From assembly GCA_019022495.1 (NCBI GenBank), contig JAFEKR010000007.1, positions 868,001 through 932,000 on the forward strand: a stretch of DNA of 64,000 nucleotides. The letters are read 5' to 3'. Both the position numbers and the translations under genes were made by a program. Origin of the DNA: Epichloe hybrida (lineage: Eukaryota > Ascomycota > Sordariomycetes > Hypocreales > Clavicipitaceae). Shown in pieces: positions 12,333 to 23,167 of the stretch. Positions within the stretch are counted from its first letter, which is position 1, and each line of letters begins with the position of its first letter. Under the pieces are notes generated by a model. That model made no database searches. It worked only from the letters and a program-made list of their open reading frames with translations, and had not been told where the DNA came from.

Positions 12333-12742
12333 CAGAGCTTTACACTCATGTAGTGTAGTTTTTTGTGTAGTGTTTTTGTTTAATTTTATATCTAGCTATT
12401 TATTAAAGTTATTATCCTAAAAATCACGTAATCCTATAGAGTAAAATTCTAAGAAAAATACTATATATAAATGTGGGTCTGAAAGTGGGCCCTAGGCTCA
12501 CAAATTGGAAATACTACATTTGTAGTGTTTTTTAAGTGCTAAAATGTAGTGAAATATAGTTTTTCTAATTTATGGCCAAAGGATCCACTTTTAGACTCAC
12601 TTTTATATATAACTACACTGTAGTTTTTAAGTTAGCTATCTAAAAATAGAAGTTTTATATCTATATGTATTTTCTAAGATTAGATATTAATTATTTATTA
12701 GAAAAAATAAAACTACAAGATGTAGTGTAGTGCAAAGCTCTG
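12333..12742 (+). mobile_element. hAT-type MITE, copy A (410 bp)
   Basis: The element begins CAGAGCTTTACACTC and ends GTGCAAAGCTCTG, giving short terminal inverted repeats. The perfect 8-bp target duplication CTTAGAGC is at 12325-12332 and 12743-12750. It has no coding capacity. Its interior is the inverted counterpart of 13482-13891. It interrupts the transposase pseudogene. Confidence 0.93.
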
Positions 12743-13481
12743 CTTAGAGCTAAAGGATATTCTTAGGTAAGTTATTTCTCTAAATATTATAACTATTATT
12801 ACACTTTAATTCTAATTTATATATAGTTTTACTAGGGATAATGGTTCTCATAATAATACTTTTATAACTTCTTATATTAATAAGAGTTATAATAGTATTA
12901 GTATTAAATCATATGATATCCAATGTATAGCTCACGTTCTTAATATCGTAGCTAAGGATATTATTACGAATTTTATTAAATCTACGTCTTCTAAGGAAGA
13001 CTTAGAAAGTTTTAAAAATAGTGAATATCTTCACTATTCTACAGAAGAAACTTCGTATATCTAAGGGAATCCTGATTTTCAACAATTTAAATCCTTAGCA
13101 AATGGTAAGTAATTAATCTATTATTCTTTACTATTTTTTATCTAATAATGCTAATATTAATTATAGGTATACTAGGAAAGGTTAAAAGGATTGCTATTCT
13201 AATTAAGAATAACCAAGCTTTATATAAAACTTGGTTAAAATGCCTCAGAAAAGCAAAAACACAAGGTAACCTAGCTAAGAATTATAATATTACAAAGATT
13301 CCTTTAGGTAAGTCTTTAATTCTTATTATAATTATACCTAATACTAATCTATTATATTTATAGCCAATGAAACAAGGTGGAATTCAACCTATAAGATAAT
13401 TAATACTTCTTTAGAGCTTAAAGAAGCTATTATTCTTCTTAATAGGGAAACTAATATTGCTGCCCTTAAGGATGCTATGCC

Positions 13482-13891
13482 TAGAGCTTTGCATTACACT
13501 ATATCTTGTAGTTTTTTTTTTTCTAATAAATAATTAATATCTAATCTTAGAAAATACATATAGATATAAAACTTCTATTTTTAGATAGCTAACTTAAAAA
13601 CTACAGTGTAGTTATATATAAAAGTGGGTCTAAAAGTAAATCCTTTGGCTATAAATTAGAAAAACTACATTTCACTACATTTTAGCACTTAAAAAACACT
13701 ATAAATGTAGTATTTCCAATTTGTGAGCCTAGGGCCCACTTTCAGACCCACATTTATATATAGTATTTTTCTTAGAATTTTACTCTATAGGATTACGTGA
13801 TTTTTAGGATAATAACTTTAATAAATAGCTAGATATAAAATTAAACAAAAAAACTACACAAAAAACTACACTACACGAGTGTAAAGCTCTG
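13482..13891 (-). mobile_element. hAT-type MITE, copy B (410 bp, inverted)
   Basis: This is an inverted copy of 12333-12742 with the same 410-bp length. Its 8-bp target duplication GCTATGCC is at 13474-13481 and 13892-13899. The left terminal base has changed from C to T (TAGAGCTTTGCA). The two copies are about 740 bp apart in opposite orientation and could form a large foldback. Confidence 0.92.
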
Positions 13892-15108
13892 GCTATGCCT
13901 ACAACACAAGAATAGGCTAATTTAGCAATCTTAAGCAGTATATTAGAGGTTTTTTATGAACCTACTATTATACTTCAAAGCCAGAAGTATAATACTTTAG
14001 GTCTAGTCCCCCTTTTTATTACTAAGATATATGAATATCTTAATAATATAAAAGAGGACCAAAAGGCTTATAATAACCAGGTATTTATCTATTTTACTTT
14101 CTTTTTAATTATATTATACTAACTTATAAAATTAGAAACACGTTTATAATCCTTTTAGTAAGGTCTTTATAGCCTCTATAGATATTGGCTTAGAAAAGCT
14201 AGGTAATTATTTCCCACAAGATATAGGAAATAATTACCACTTTTATAAGCCTTATTTATATGCTATGTTATTAGACCCTAGGCTTAATCTTATTACTATA
14301 AAAGATAAGCTTAGATTACAATCAAGAACAATCAAAAAGTTACTAGATAACTTAGAAAAGGATTATAATTCGTAAGTATAATGTTTATTATTATTATTAT
14401 TCTTATTACTAACTTTAATACTAGGCTTCTTCCTACTTATAAGGAAAATCAGGCTAATTTAGGCCTAGAGCTAGGCTTAGATAATTCAGAGCCAGAAAAT
14501 ACCCAATTTCTAGTAGAAATTGGAGGGCCTATTCAGCCTAGAACCTTTTCTAATCCTTAACCTAAGCCTAAGTCTTCTAACCTCTATAAAGGGTTATTCT
14601 TAAATAAGAGAGATAAATCTATTCAAAAAACTCGAAAGAATGAAATCCCTACTTTTACTAACTTAGAACCTAAAGAGGATAAAGTAAGTAAATATTTCTT
14701 CCTATTATATCTTATTATTATACTAATATTATAATAAAGGAAGATATCTTTAAATAGTGGGAAGATAACCAAAAGTCTTTCCCTATTCTAAGTATAATAG
14801 CTAGAAGATATCTAGCTATTCCTGCCACTTCTAGTGCAATAGAAAGCACCTTTAATACTGGTGGGAATATTATTACTAAGCGCTGAACTTCCTTAAAACA
14901 TTCTATAATTAAGGAACTAATTCTATTAAAGAATTAGGAAAAGGAGGATAATATTGCTACTAAGCAATACTTAGAGCTATATAACTATTATAGCTCTTTT
15001 TCTGAGGATTTAGATACTATGTCTTCTTCAAAGGAAAAAGAGAAATTAGATAAATCCCAGGATTTATCTAGTTCTTCTTCAGAAGATATATATTCTAACT
15101 TAGACTAA

Positions 15109-15560
15109 GTAAATCTTTAGAAGGGTTTTTTCCTAGTTTAGTCTAGTTTTCCCTTAATAAAGATTTTTATATTATTATAACTACTAGTATAACTATTATT
15201 ATAACTATTATTATAACTATTATTATTACTATTATTATTACTATTATTATTATTTAAAAAAACATAAAAGAGAAAATATTTTTATAATATTAATATTTTT
15301 AAAAACCTTAAAATACTAAATACTTAAAAGATTTACTTTTTCCTATAGTAAATCCCTTATACTTACTTATATTCTTATTTATATATTTTATTTTCTATTT
15401 ATTTTTTATTAAACTTTAACACTAATAATATTATAAAGTAATATAAGCTATTATAAGCTAAACTAGTATTAGTATTAAGCTATTATAAGCTATTATAAGC
15501 TATTATAAGCTATTATTAGCTATTATATATGTTCATATATACTCTCTTAACGCTTATAAT
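15109..15560 (+). mobile_element. 3' portion of the hAT element
   Basis: From about 15,170 this region runs parallel to the interior of the hAT-like element copies: TATTAATATTTTTAAAAACC, then the AAACTTTAACACTAATAATA block, then GCTATTATAA repeats. It matches 1-220 directly and about 17,080-17,990 in inverted orientation. This links the transposase-bearing copy with the deleted, non-autonomous copies. Confidence 0.65.
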
Positions 15561-15619
15561 TAAAGCATTTACCTTAAAGAGAAAAATAAAAAATAATTAC
15601 AAATAATTACAAATAATTA

Positions 15620-15774
15620 CATGTAATGTAATGTAATATCTAGGGGTTAGGTGTAATGTAATGTAATGTGTAATGTAATGTAATGTAATGTGTAATGTAA
15701 TGTAATGTAATGTGTATTAAATACATTACATTACAAACATTACACAATGTAATGTAATGTAATGCAATGCTCTG
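15620..15774. repeat. GTAAT pentanucleotide repeat block
   Basis: The block is made of runs of GTAAT on one side and ATTAC on the other, ending GCAATGCTCTG at 15774. That ending resembles the hAT termini of this window (CAGAGYWTTGCA in reverse). It may be the decayed right end of the hAT element, but no matching target duplication was found. Confidence 0.5.
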
Positions 15775-16234
15775 CCCCTTAGTAATAATTTCTTTAATTA
15801 AAGCTTTAGCTAAAGCGTTAGCCGCAATCTCTCCGATTATAACGTTAGTCATAATCCCTTTAATTAACGCCTTAGCCTAGTCCTTAGGGTCTTTAGGGTC
15901 TTTAGTCTTAGGCCATAGCGATCTTCTCTCTTCTTAAATCACTTATTATAAGGTAACTATAGTTAAAAGACCTTAACCTTAGGCAATGTATATACTACTA
16001 TCTTATAGGGAGCTTTAGAGCTCCTATATAATTTCACTAAAGGCTTATCTAAATGTCTCTTTTAACTAACCTTTAAAGTTCTCTATAAAGTATTTCTAAA
16101 GGTCTTTACCTTACTAACCTTAATGCTTCTAGTGTAAATAAACCTTATAATCTAATTATTAAGTCTATATTATATAGTAGTCTAAGAGTCTAGTTAGATA
16201 AGTTCTTCCTAATCCTTTATAAGCACTAGAGTAT

Positions 16235-16374
16235 TGTGAGGCACTGTGTACGGGGACAAGAGCCCTAGGCGACAGGCCTTATAACCGGTTGTAAGGTGCA
16301 ATGTTAGCAACGGCTAGTATTGGCGGATCTTTTAGTCTATTAGGATTCCTAGCATACCTTCTAGGTCTCTTATA
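16235..16374 (+). repeat. TRIM left LTR (140 bp)
   Basis: This repeat is paired with 19014-19153; the differences are mainly transitions. It contains the block GCGACAGGCCTTATAACCGG. AGTAT directly precedes it. Confidence 0.85.
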
Positions 16375-16508
16375 ATTATGCTAGCCATTACAGGTCTTCT
16401 AGTTACGCTAGTCCTAGGTTTAAATCCTGTCGCAGGTGTACGGGATTAATTGCTAGGCTAGGTAGCTTACGTTAGGCTTATAGGGCAGGTACGGGTCTTA
16501 CCTATACT

Positions 16509-17240
16509 CAGAGTATTGCACTAAAACGTGTAGTGTAGTGTAGTATTTGTAGTGTAATGTAGTAACTACACTACAAACTACACTACACTATAAACTACAC
16601 TAACTATAAGGAAAAAAAAACTACACTACATTAACTATAAAAAAAAAAACTACAATACATTACCTTACAAATTTTTTTTCCTAAACTACACTAACTACAA
16701 ACACTATAAATGTAGTATTAGACTTTTTATTAGTTATTAGTATTTATAAGGTTAAAAGAAAGCTAGTTATATAAAAGCTTTTATTATTACCTATTTTATT
16801 AAATTAGTTATAGAATTTATAATATTATATTATTTTTATAATTTTATTATAACTAAGTAAGGTTATATATAATATTATACTTTTTTAATAATACTATTTA
16901 ACTTAATACTTTATTTCCCTAATATAACTTAAAGAAAAACCTTCTTATTATATTATTTACTATTTCTATAAATTATTTTATATTTCTATAAATTATTATT
17001 ATTACTTATTTTAAAAAAACTATAAAAAAACTACTAGTAAACTTAATATAAGTAGCTTATAATAGCTTATAATAGCTTATAATAGCTTATAATAGCTTAT
17101 AATAGCTTATAATACTAATATTACTAATATTACTAGTATTACTAAGATTACTTATAATATTATTAGTGTTAAAGTTTAATAATAAATAAATAATAAATAA
17201 ATAATAAATAATAAATAAATAAATAATAAATAATAAATAA

Positions 17241-17272
<32 letters not shown>

Positions 17273-18874
17273 AAATAAATAATAAATAAATAATAAATAA
17301 ATAATAAATAAATAATAATAATAATAAATAAATAATAAATAAATAATAAATAAATAATAAAAAATAATAAAAAATAATAAAAAATAAATAATAAATAAAT
17401 AATAAATAAATAATAAATAAATAATAAATAAATAATAAATAAATAATAGATAAATAATAAATAAATAATAAATAAATAATAAATAAATAATAAATAAATA
17501 ATAAATAAATAATAAATAAATAATAAATAAATAATAAATAAATAATAAATAAATAATAAATAAATAATAAATAAATAATAAATAAAATAATAAATAAAAA
17601 TAATAATAAATAAATAATAAATAAATAATAAATAAATAATAAATAAATAATAAATAAATAATAAATAAATAAATAAATAAATAATAAATAATAAATAAAT
17701 AATAAGTAAATAATAAATAATAAATATAATAACTAATAAATATAAAATATAAATACTAGTAATTATAAGTAAATTACTATAGTAAAAGCTATAGTTTTTA
17801 ATAACTTAGTATTTTAAGGTTTTTAAAAATATTAATATTATAAAAATGTTTTCTCTTTTGTGTTTTTTTAAAATAATAATAAATATAAAATAATAGTAAT
17901 TATAGTAATAATAGTAATTAAGGTTATAAAAGTTATTAAAGCTTTTATAATAAGTATAATATATTATATAAAACTAAGTCCTAGTATTATTTTTAAAAAC
18001 AAGTTAAACTTATTTTTTATAGCTTATTTAAGCTATATAGGGTAATTAAAATAATACTATTAGTTATCTATTAATAAATTATAAATATTAGTCTATTATA
18101 TTCTTTCTTTATATATTATTATAATAAGATATATAAAGTTACTATATATAACTTCTTAAAGCTTTAGAATTATAAAGCTTAAAGTAATATTTAATTAGTT
18201 TAAATAGTAAATAAATAGTTTAAGCTTTTTTTAAGTTCTTATTATATTAATAATAATATTAAAGTACTAAGTATATATTCTATTAACTTTTATATATTTA
18301 TTTAGATTTCTAATTTAATTTAATTATATTAGTTTAGGGTATTTTTTAATTAAATTAATAATAAAAATATAAAATAATTAATAATAATAGTAAATAAAAT
18401 AATTAGAAGGTTTTTCTTAAAGTTATATTAGTAAAATAAAGTAATAAGTATAATAGTATTATTAAAAAGGTATAATATTATAAATAACCCTAGTTATAGT
18501 AAAATTCTTAAAAAAAAGTAAATATTATAAATTCTATAACTAATTAAGTAAAATAGGTAATAATAAAAGCTTCTATATAACTAGCTTTCTTTTAATTCTT
18601 ATAATAACATTATATAATAAAAAGGTCCACTTTTTTTTTTTACTAACACTACATTATAGTTTTTATAGTTAGTGTAGTTAGTAACTACACTAACTACATT
18701 ACAATACAAGTAAAAAAAAACTACATTACACTAACTATAAAAAAAAAAAACTACAATACACTACACTATAAAAAAAAAAAACTACACTACACTAACTATA
18801 AGAAAAAAAAAACTACACTATAAATACAAATTTTTCCTAAAAACTACACTAACTACACTACAAACAATACTCTG
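16509..18874 (+). mobile_element. Non-autonomous hAT-like element with long inverted arms
   Basis: The ends are CAGAGTATTG (16509) and CAATACTCTG (18874), exact inverted repeats. They are flanked by the perfect 8-bp duplication CCTATACT (16501-16508 and 18875-18882). The outer arms of roughly 500 bp are inverted copies of each other, beginning with ACTACACTAACTATAAGGAA-type subterminal repeats. The interior (about 17,040-18,330) holds the ATAAAT microsatellite and sequence shared with the region 3' of the hAT transposase pseudogene. No transposase is present, so it is best read as an internally deleted relative of that element. Confidence 0.9.
17177..17730. repeat. ATAAAT/AAT microsatellite, about 550 bp
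   Basis: This is an almost pure array of AAT and AAAT units, mostly alternating as AATAAAT. The related element at the window start has only about 50 bp in the same place (about 83-113, opposite strand), so the tract has expanded in this copy. Confidence 0.9.
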
Positions 18875-19013
18875 CCTATACTAGGCCTTAGGGGTTCGCA
18901 ATTAGTTAGATTATCTCAGAGGCTACAGAGGACTAGGCCTAATCCCTTAAAGATTACGTACTAGTAGAGACCTAAAGTGGCTTAGGGTAAGCCTCTAGAA
19001 GGGAAGGGATAGT

Positions 19014-19153
19014 TGTGAGGCACTGTGTACAGGGACAAGAGCCCTAGGCGACAGGCCTTATAACCGGTTGTAAGGTGCAATGTTAGCAACGGCTAGCATT
19101 GGCGGATCTTTTAGTCTATTGGGATTCCTAGCACACCTTCTAGGTCTCTTACA
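19014..19153 (+). repeat. TRIM right LTR (140 bp)
   Basis: This repeat is the partner of 16235-16374. It is preceded by a purine tract and followed by the duplicated AGTAT. Confidence 0.85.
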
Positions 19154-19269
19154 AGTATAGGGCTATAGTTACTATAGTAGCTTATTCTTTAGTCTCCTAA
19201 CCCCTTAGGGTATCTTATTATTAAGGGAGGGCATTTAGGACTATTAGGGAGTAAAGATAGTAATATTAT

Positions 19270-19412
19270 AGTAAATAATAGGTATAGTAAATAATAGGTA
19301 TAGTAAATAATAGGTATAGTAAATAATAGGTATAGTAAATAATAGGTATAGTAAATAATAGGTATAGTAAATAATAGGTATAGTAAATAATAGGTATAGT
19401 AAATAATAGGTA
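19270..19412. repeat. 16-bp tandem repeat, nearly nine copies
   Basis: The unit AGTAAATAATAGGTAT is repeated eight times without visible change, plus a 15-base ninth copy. It lies inside the 5' part of the second Copia copy. The uniformity of the units contrasts with the RIP-degraded surroundings and suggests recent expansion by slippage. Confidence 0.95.
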
Positions 19413-19786
19413 AAGGGAGGTTATAAAAGAGGGAAGTTATAGATATTAGCTAGCTTAGCTAAGGGTTATGGTAATATTAGGTTTAAATAAAATACCTTAT
19501 AGCAATAGATTTAGTTATTTAGTTAGTTTTCTTATGATAGATAATAAGATTAATAATTAACTAAATATCCTAAAGGCCTAAGAGTTATTAGATTAATCCC
19601 TTAGAAGTCTAATAAGCCTATAACTAGGATTTTAGTCTATCTTCCTTTAGCACACTTTATAGTTATACCTCTTTACCTAAATAGCTTATATAAGTTAGCT
19701 TAAGAGGTAAGGGGCTATATTATCTATAGAAATATCTTTTTTTATAATACCTAGCTTATTTATAGTTATAGTTAACTACTAATTAG

Positions 19787-20072
19787 TATTAGTTATACTA
19801 AGGAATATTACACTAGTGTAAAGGGTTAAATTTAATAATAGTAATAAAGTTAATAATAATAATAATAGCTAAGAAAAGAGAGAAAAAGAGAAATCTAGCT
19901 AGGAGAGAAGGTAAGAGAAAAGGGAGAAAAGTAAGGTAGTAATATAAAGCTACTATAAGCAATGTAAGGTTACTTATAATATAGCTAATCATATTGTGTG
20001 CATCCCTTTAGTAAACTTACACTTTAGCCATGGCTAGACTAACTATTGTCCAAGGGTCCAGAGGAAGCCACA
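19787..20072 (-). repeat. 5' LTR of the second Copia copy
   Basis: This 286-bp sequence is similar throughout to 6994-7280. It begins TATTAGTTATAC (TG mutated to TA) and ends GAAGCCACA. The leader sequence on its left matches the leader of the complete copy. Confidence 0.85.
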
Positions 20073-21600
20073 AGTATAAAAAGTATACTAAATACCCTTT
20101 AGTTACTTATATTAGTTCTTAATAGTATTTAAAGACTATTAATATTATAGGAATTTCCTTATAAAGATAAGAATAAAGCTTTTAAGAATATCTTAAATAA
20201 TACTAATCTTATTACTATTAAGCTATTACTTATAGTAAGCTTTAAGAAGTAATTTAAGAAAGAAAAGGGTTTAATTATTAGTCTAATAAATTTAGGAGGG
20301 TTTAAATACTTATAATTAAGTGCTTTAGAATATAGTTATAATAAGTATTTAAATTATATAATATTTACTAGTAAATTATAATAATCCTATTATATTAAAG
20401 CTATAGAAAAAAAGAGCTACTATTATGATAGTTCCCTTATATAAAGGTAGTAAAAAAAAAGCCCTAGAAGTAAGCTATAATAGTATAAAGTAGCTGCCTT
20501 ATATAGATTTACATATAATTTGTACTATGTAATGTCAGTGTAAACTTTGCACTGGCTCGTGGATCACACGCCTAGTCCACTTTTATTAATTGGATACAGA
20601 CCCTGACTTCACGAGGTGGACTGTGTGTCTAAGGAGATAGGACAGCCTTTTAATGAGCTACGCTCCGCCCCCTGCCTCCGCCTTGCTATGACGCAAAACG
20701 TAGGCAAAGCTCCGCTTTCCGTAATTAGTGTCATGGTCTGTTCTAGAAAGAAACAAAAAGGCTGGATTTAGCAAAAAAAATAGGTGAGCCGTGGTTGGAT
20801 TAATTGTGGGCCCACCAGCGCGGGCAGCGTGGCCACTCATCACGTGGCACCCATATCCCCTTCTTTCCTTCTTTAGTAGACTAGAATTAATAAATAATAC
20901 CTATTCTTCAGTCCACTCGTTTCCACCTTGCTAGCTAGTAGGTATCCTGTGATACCAATAGCCGAGTATGTGAGGTGTATCAATCCATGGTGCAAGAAGC
21001 ATTGAACCGAATGCCGGGTTGTCATCTTGTCGGCTGACACGCACTTTCCCAGTTCTTGGAAAGGGCGTGACTCTTGACACGTCCATCCAGCCTCGCTCGC
21101 TGGTTTACCCTAAGCCAGAGAAATTGTTCAAGCACCCGGGACTTTTAAACATTGTGTTCAAGTGATAATTCCTCGTCTCGTCTGACGTTCAGGCTGTAGA
21201 CGCCTTATTAATAAGCATCGACAAACAATCACAGCACCCAGAAAGTTAAAATATGGAGCACTCCATACAACCCGATCGACAGCAACATGGCTGATCAATC
21301 ACGGCATCACTCAAATTCGTGTAAAGCAAAGTCTAAACTCAAAAAAAGTCAATTCATAGCGCCGTTGCTTCTTGATTACGCTCCGGCTATTTTTCTTGGT
21401 ACACTCTATATAAACACTACCTAGAAATCCTTCACATGTAGCGAGGCAGTGGGCGTAGGTAGATACTGATGATTGGTGCGGTTAGCCAGGATCAGAGAGA
21501 TCCATGGCCATAAAATGTCATGTTGTCGAGGGAGTATGTGAGGTATCTAGTATTCGTATAAAGATAGTTTTGTGCAGACACAGTGCGAGATGAGAGCCAT
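20073..21600. other. Boundary from the AT-rich block to genic DNA
   Basis: Positions 20,073-20,520 are AT-rich and hold no recognised element. Composition changes sharply near 20,530. From there to 21,600 I see no gene; the distal part must contain the IDH2 3' untranslated region and terminator. Confidence 0.5.
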
Positions 21601-23167
21601 TTACAACTTCTCAATGATGGCAGCGGTGAACTCGTGAGTCTTGGCCTTACCGCCCAAGTCACCGGTCAGGGCCTTGCCCTCGGCCATGGTGTCAAAAATG
21701 GCCTTCTCAATGCGACCAGCGTGCTCGTTGAGGCCCATGTGCCGCAACATCATGATGGAGCTGAGCAAGAGGGCAGTGGGATTGGCAAGACCCTTTCCAG
21801 CAATATCGGGAGCAGAACCGTGGACAGCCTCGAAGATGGAGCACTCGTCACCAATGTTGCCGGAGGGAGTGAGACCGAGACCACCGATCAGACCAGCGCA
21901 CATATCGGACAAAATGTCACCGTAAAGGTTAGGCATGACCAGGACCTTGTCGTTGTAAGGGAGAGGGTCGGTGACCATCTTCAAGCAGGTGTTGTCGAGA
22001 AGCTCGTCATCGAACTCGATGCCGGGAAAGTCCTTGGCAACCTCACGGCCGACATTGAGGAAGAGACCGTCGGACATCTTCATGATGGTGGCCTTGTGGA
22101 CAACTCGGACCTTGGTTCGGCCGATGGCCTGGGCCTGCTGGAAGGCAAATCGGAGCACACGCTCAGACGCCTCACGGGTGATGAGCTTGATGGACTGAAC
22201 AACACCGTCAACAACGACGTGCTCAATGCCAGAGTATTCACCCTCGGTGTTTTCTCGGATCAAAACAGTGTCGACATTGTCGTAAGGGGTCTTGAAACCA
22301 GCGACGGATCGGCAAGGTCGCAAATTGGCGAAGAGGTTGAAAGTTCGGCGAAGAGTGAGGTTGAGGGAGACGTGGCCCTTGCCAACAGGGGTCTGGAAGC
22401 AGGTTGTCAGGATTTCTTTCGTTGAGTGCTAACAACCGATCGAGTGCATCGCGCAAACTTACTGCCAAAGGTCCCTTGAGAGCAACCTTGTTCTTCTTGA
22501 TGCTCTCGATGGCAGCATCAGGAATAGCAGTCTTGCCATCCTTGAGGATGGGGGTGACGTCGCAAGATTCCCAAGCGATAGGGGTCTGTTTGGAATATCT
22601 CGGTAAGCCTTGAGCAGTTGGTAGCTAAGCGCGTAAAAGTACGCGCGTTGTAGACCTCTTGAGGAAAGGTGTTTGCGAACCTTGGCGGCGGCGAAGATGT
22701 CCTTGACGGACACGGCAATCTCGGGACCAATGCCGTCACCCTCGATCAAGCTGACCAGGTAGTTGCCCTACAAGGAACAATGTAAGCGTTTGATTTGTCT
22801 TCGCGAGAGCGGTGAGGCATGTCGTTATCGAGCTGCGTGATTTTGCCGAGATGCCCTTGAGTCCACGATAAGCGCCTTTGTCGCGGGACCAGATGCAACC
22901 GAAACGAGCAATTGTCCAGCAACGACGACATGGATGAGTACAGTACAAGGCGAGAAACAAACCTTTGCATCCTTGGTTCCATCATACTTGGCGACACGCT
23001 CACCAGCAGTCGAGTAGCTACGCTGTTGCCATAAAAAAAAATCAGTCAAAAATTTCCAGAATGAAGCTTCGGGGTCGCCGTACAGCAACAGCCCAAGCAG
23101 CGCGGGGAGAGACGCGCATGCATTGCTTGGACACGGCAGGGCGATAGATAGCTCGGATGGCCAGCAT
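21601..23167 (-). CDS. IDH2: NAD-dependent isocitrate dehydrogenase, catalytic subunit 2, mitochondrial
   Basis: Five exons on the minus strand: 23084-23167, 22963-23022, 22681-22767, 22463-22585 and 21601-22392, with GT-AG introns of 61, 195, 95 and 70 bp. They join in frame to 381 residues. It oxidises isocitrate to 2-oxoglutarate in the TCA cycle within the IDH1/IDH2 octamer. Residues 1-28 ([12 protein letters not shown]...) form an Arg-rich, acid-free mitochondrial presequence. Visible blocks are [48 protein letters not shown] and [18 protein letters not shown]. The metal-binding aspartates of YGDILSD are intact; regulatory IDH1 subunits lose them, so this is the catalytic subunit. The start codon was chosen because it opens the presequence. 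It is divergent from SEC5. Confidence 0.95.

Larger units (their letters stand above)
11218..15108 (+). pseudogene. hAT-family transposase gene, decayed, with introns and MITE insertions
   Basis: The frame starts at ATG 11218 (MDFSFCPLDNDSNAS...), followed by a degraded BED-like finger at about 11,470-11,580 with Cys pairs and a distal His. The C-terminal dimerisation domain is clear at about 14,760-14,940: FPILSIIARRYLAIPATSSA, then IESTFNTGGNIITKR, then ELILLKN, matching the hAT 'A..YLaipatSa.sER.FS.aG' block. An acidic, serine-rich tail ends at TAA 15106. GTAAGT-like donors followed by TATAG acceptors occur at intervals (for example after AATG at 13,105), suggesting short introns. Premature stops and two 410-bp insertions make it inactive. 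It is the likely source family for the non-autonomous hAT-like elements nearby. Confidence 0.8.
16235..19153 (+). mobile_element. TRIM-like miniature LTR element, split by a hAT-like element
   Basis: Two near-identical 140-bp direct repeats (16235-16374 and 19014-19153), beginning TGTGAGGCACTG and ending CTTACA or CTTATA, are flanked by the 5-bp duplication AGTAT (16230-16234 and 19154-19158). Without the nested insertion the element is about 545 bp, with about 265 bp between the LTRs and no coding capacity. A purine tract (AGAAGGGAAGGGA) lies just before the right LTR. This is the structure of a terminal-repeat retrotransposon in miniature. Confidence 0.85.
15790..20072 (-). mobile_element. 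Second copy of the first Copia family, split by nested insertions
   Basis: The Copia pieces are 15790-16234 and 19159-20072. The first matches the gag-region sequence at about 5.8-6.13 kb of the complete element (shared blocks AACTARCCTTTAAAGT and TATATAGTAGTCT). The second contains the leader and 5' LTR (19787-20072) and matches 6.6-7.28 kb. Orientation is minus, as in the complete copy. Most of pol and the 3' LTR are absent. The two pieces are separated by the TRIM-like element at 16235-19153. Confidence 0.75.

Noticed and set aside
16417..16427. GGTTTAAATCC, similar to a tRNA B box, inside the TRIM-like element
   Set aside because: No cloverleaf or A box could be built around it and the T-stem pairs poorly, so I do not call a tRNA or SINE.
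17177..19412. Regular repeat arrays that might suggest a CRISPR-like structure
   Set aside because: They are simple tandem repeats without unique spacers, in a eukaryotic genome.
20658..20843. Minus-strand open frame of 61 codons near the AT-rich border
   Set aside because: It shows no family resemblance, lies in intergenic sequence and has a composition explained by the local GC rise.
21583..22425. Open frame of 280 codons on the plus strand
   Set aside because: It is antisense to the conserved IDH2 exons and results from their codon bias; its translation has no recognisable domain.
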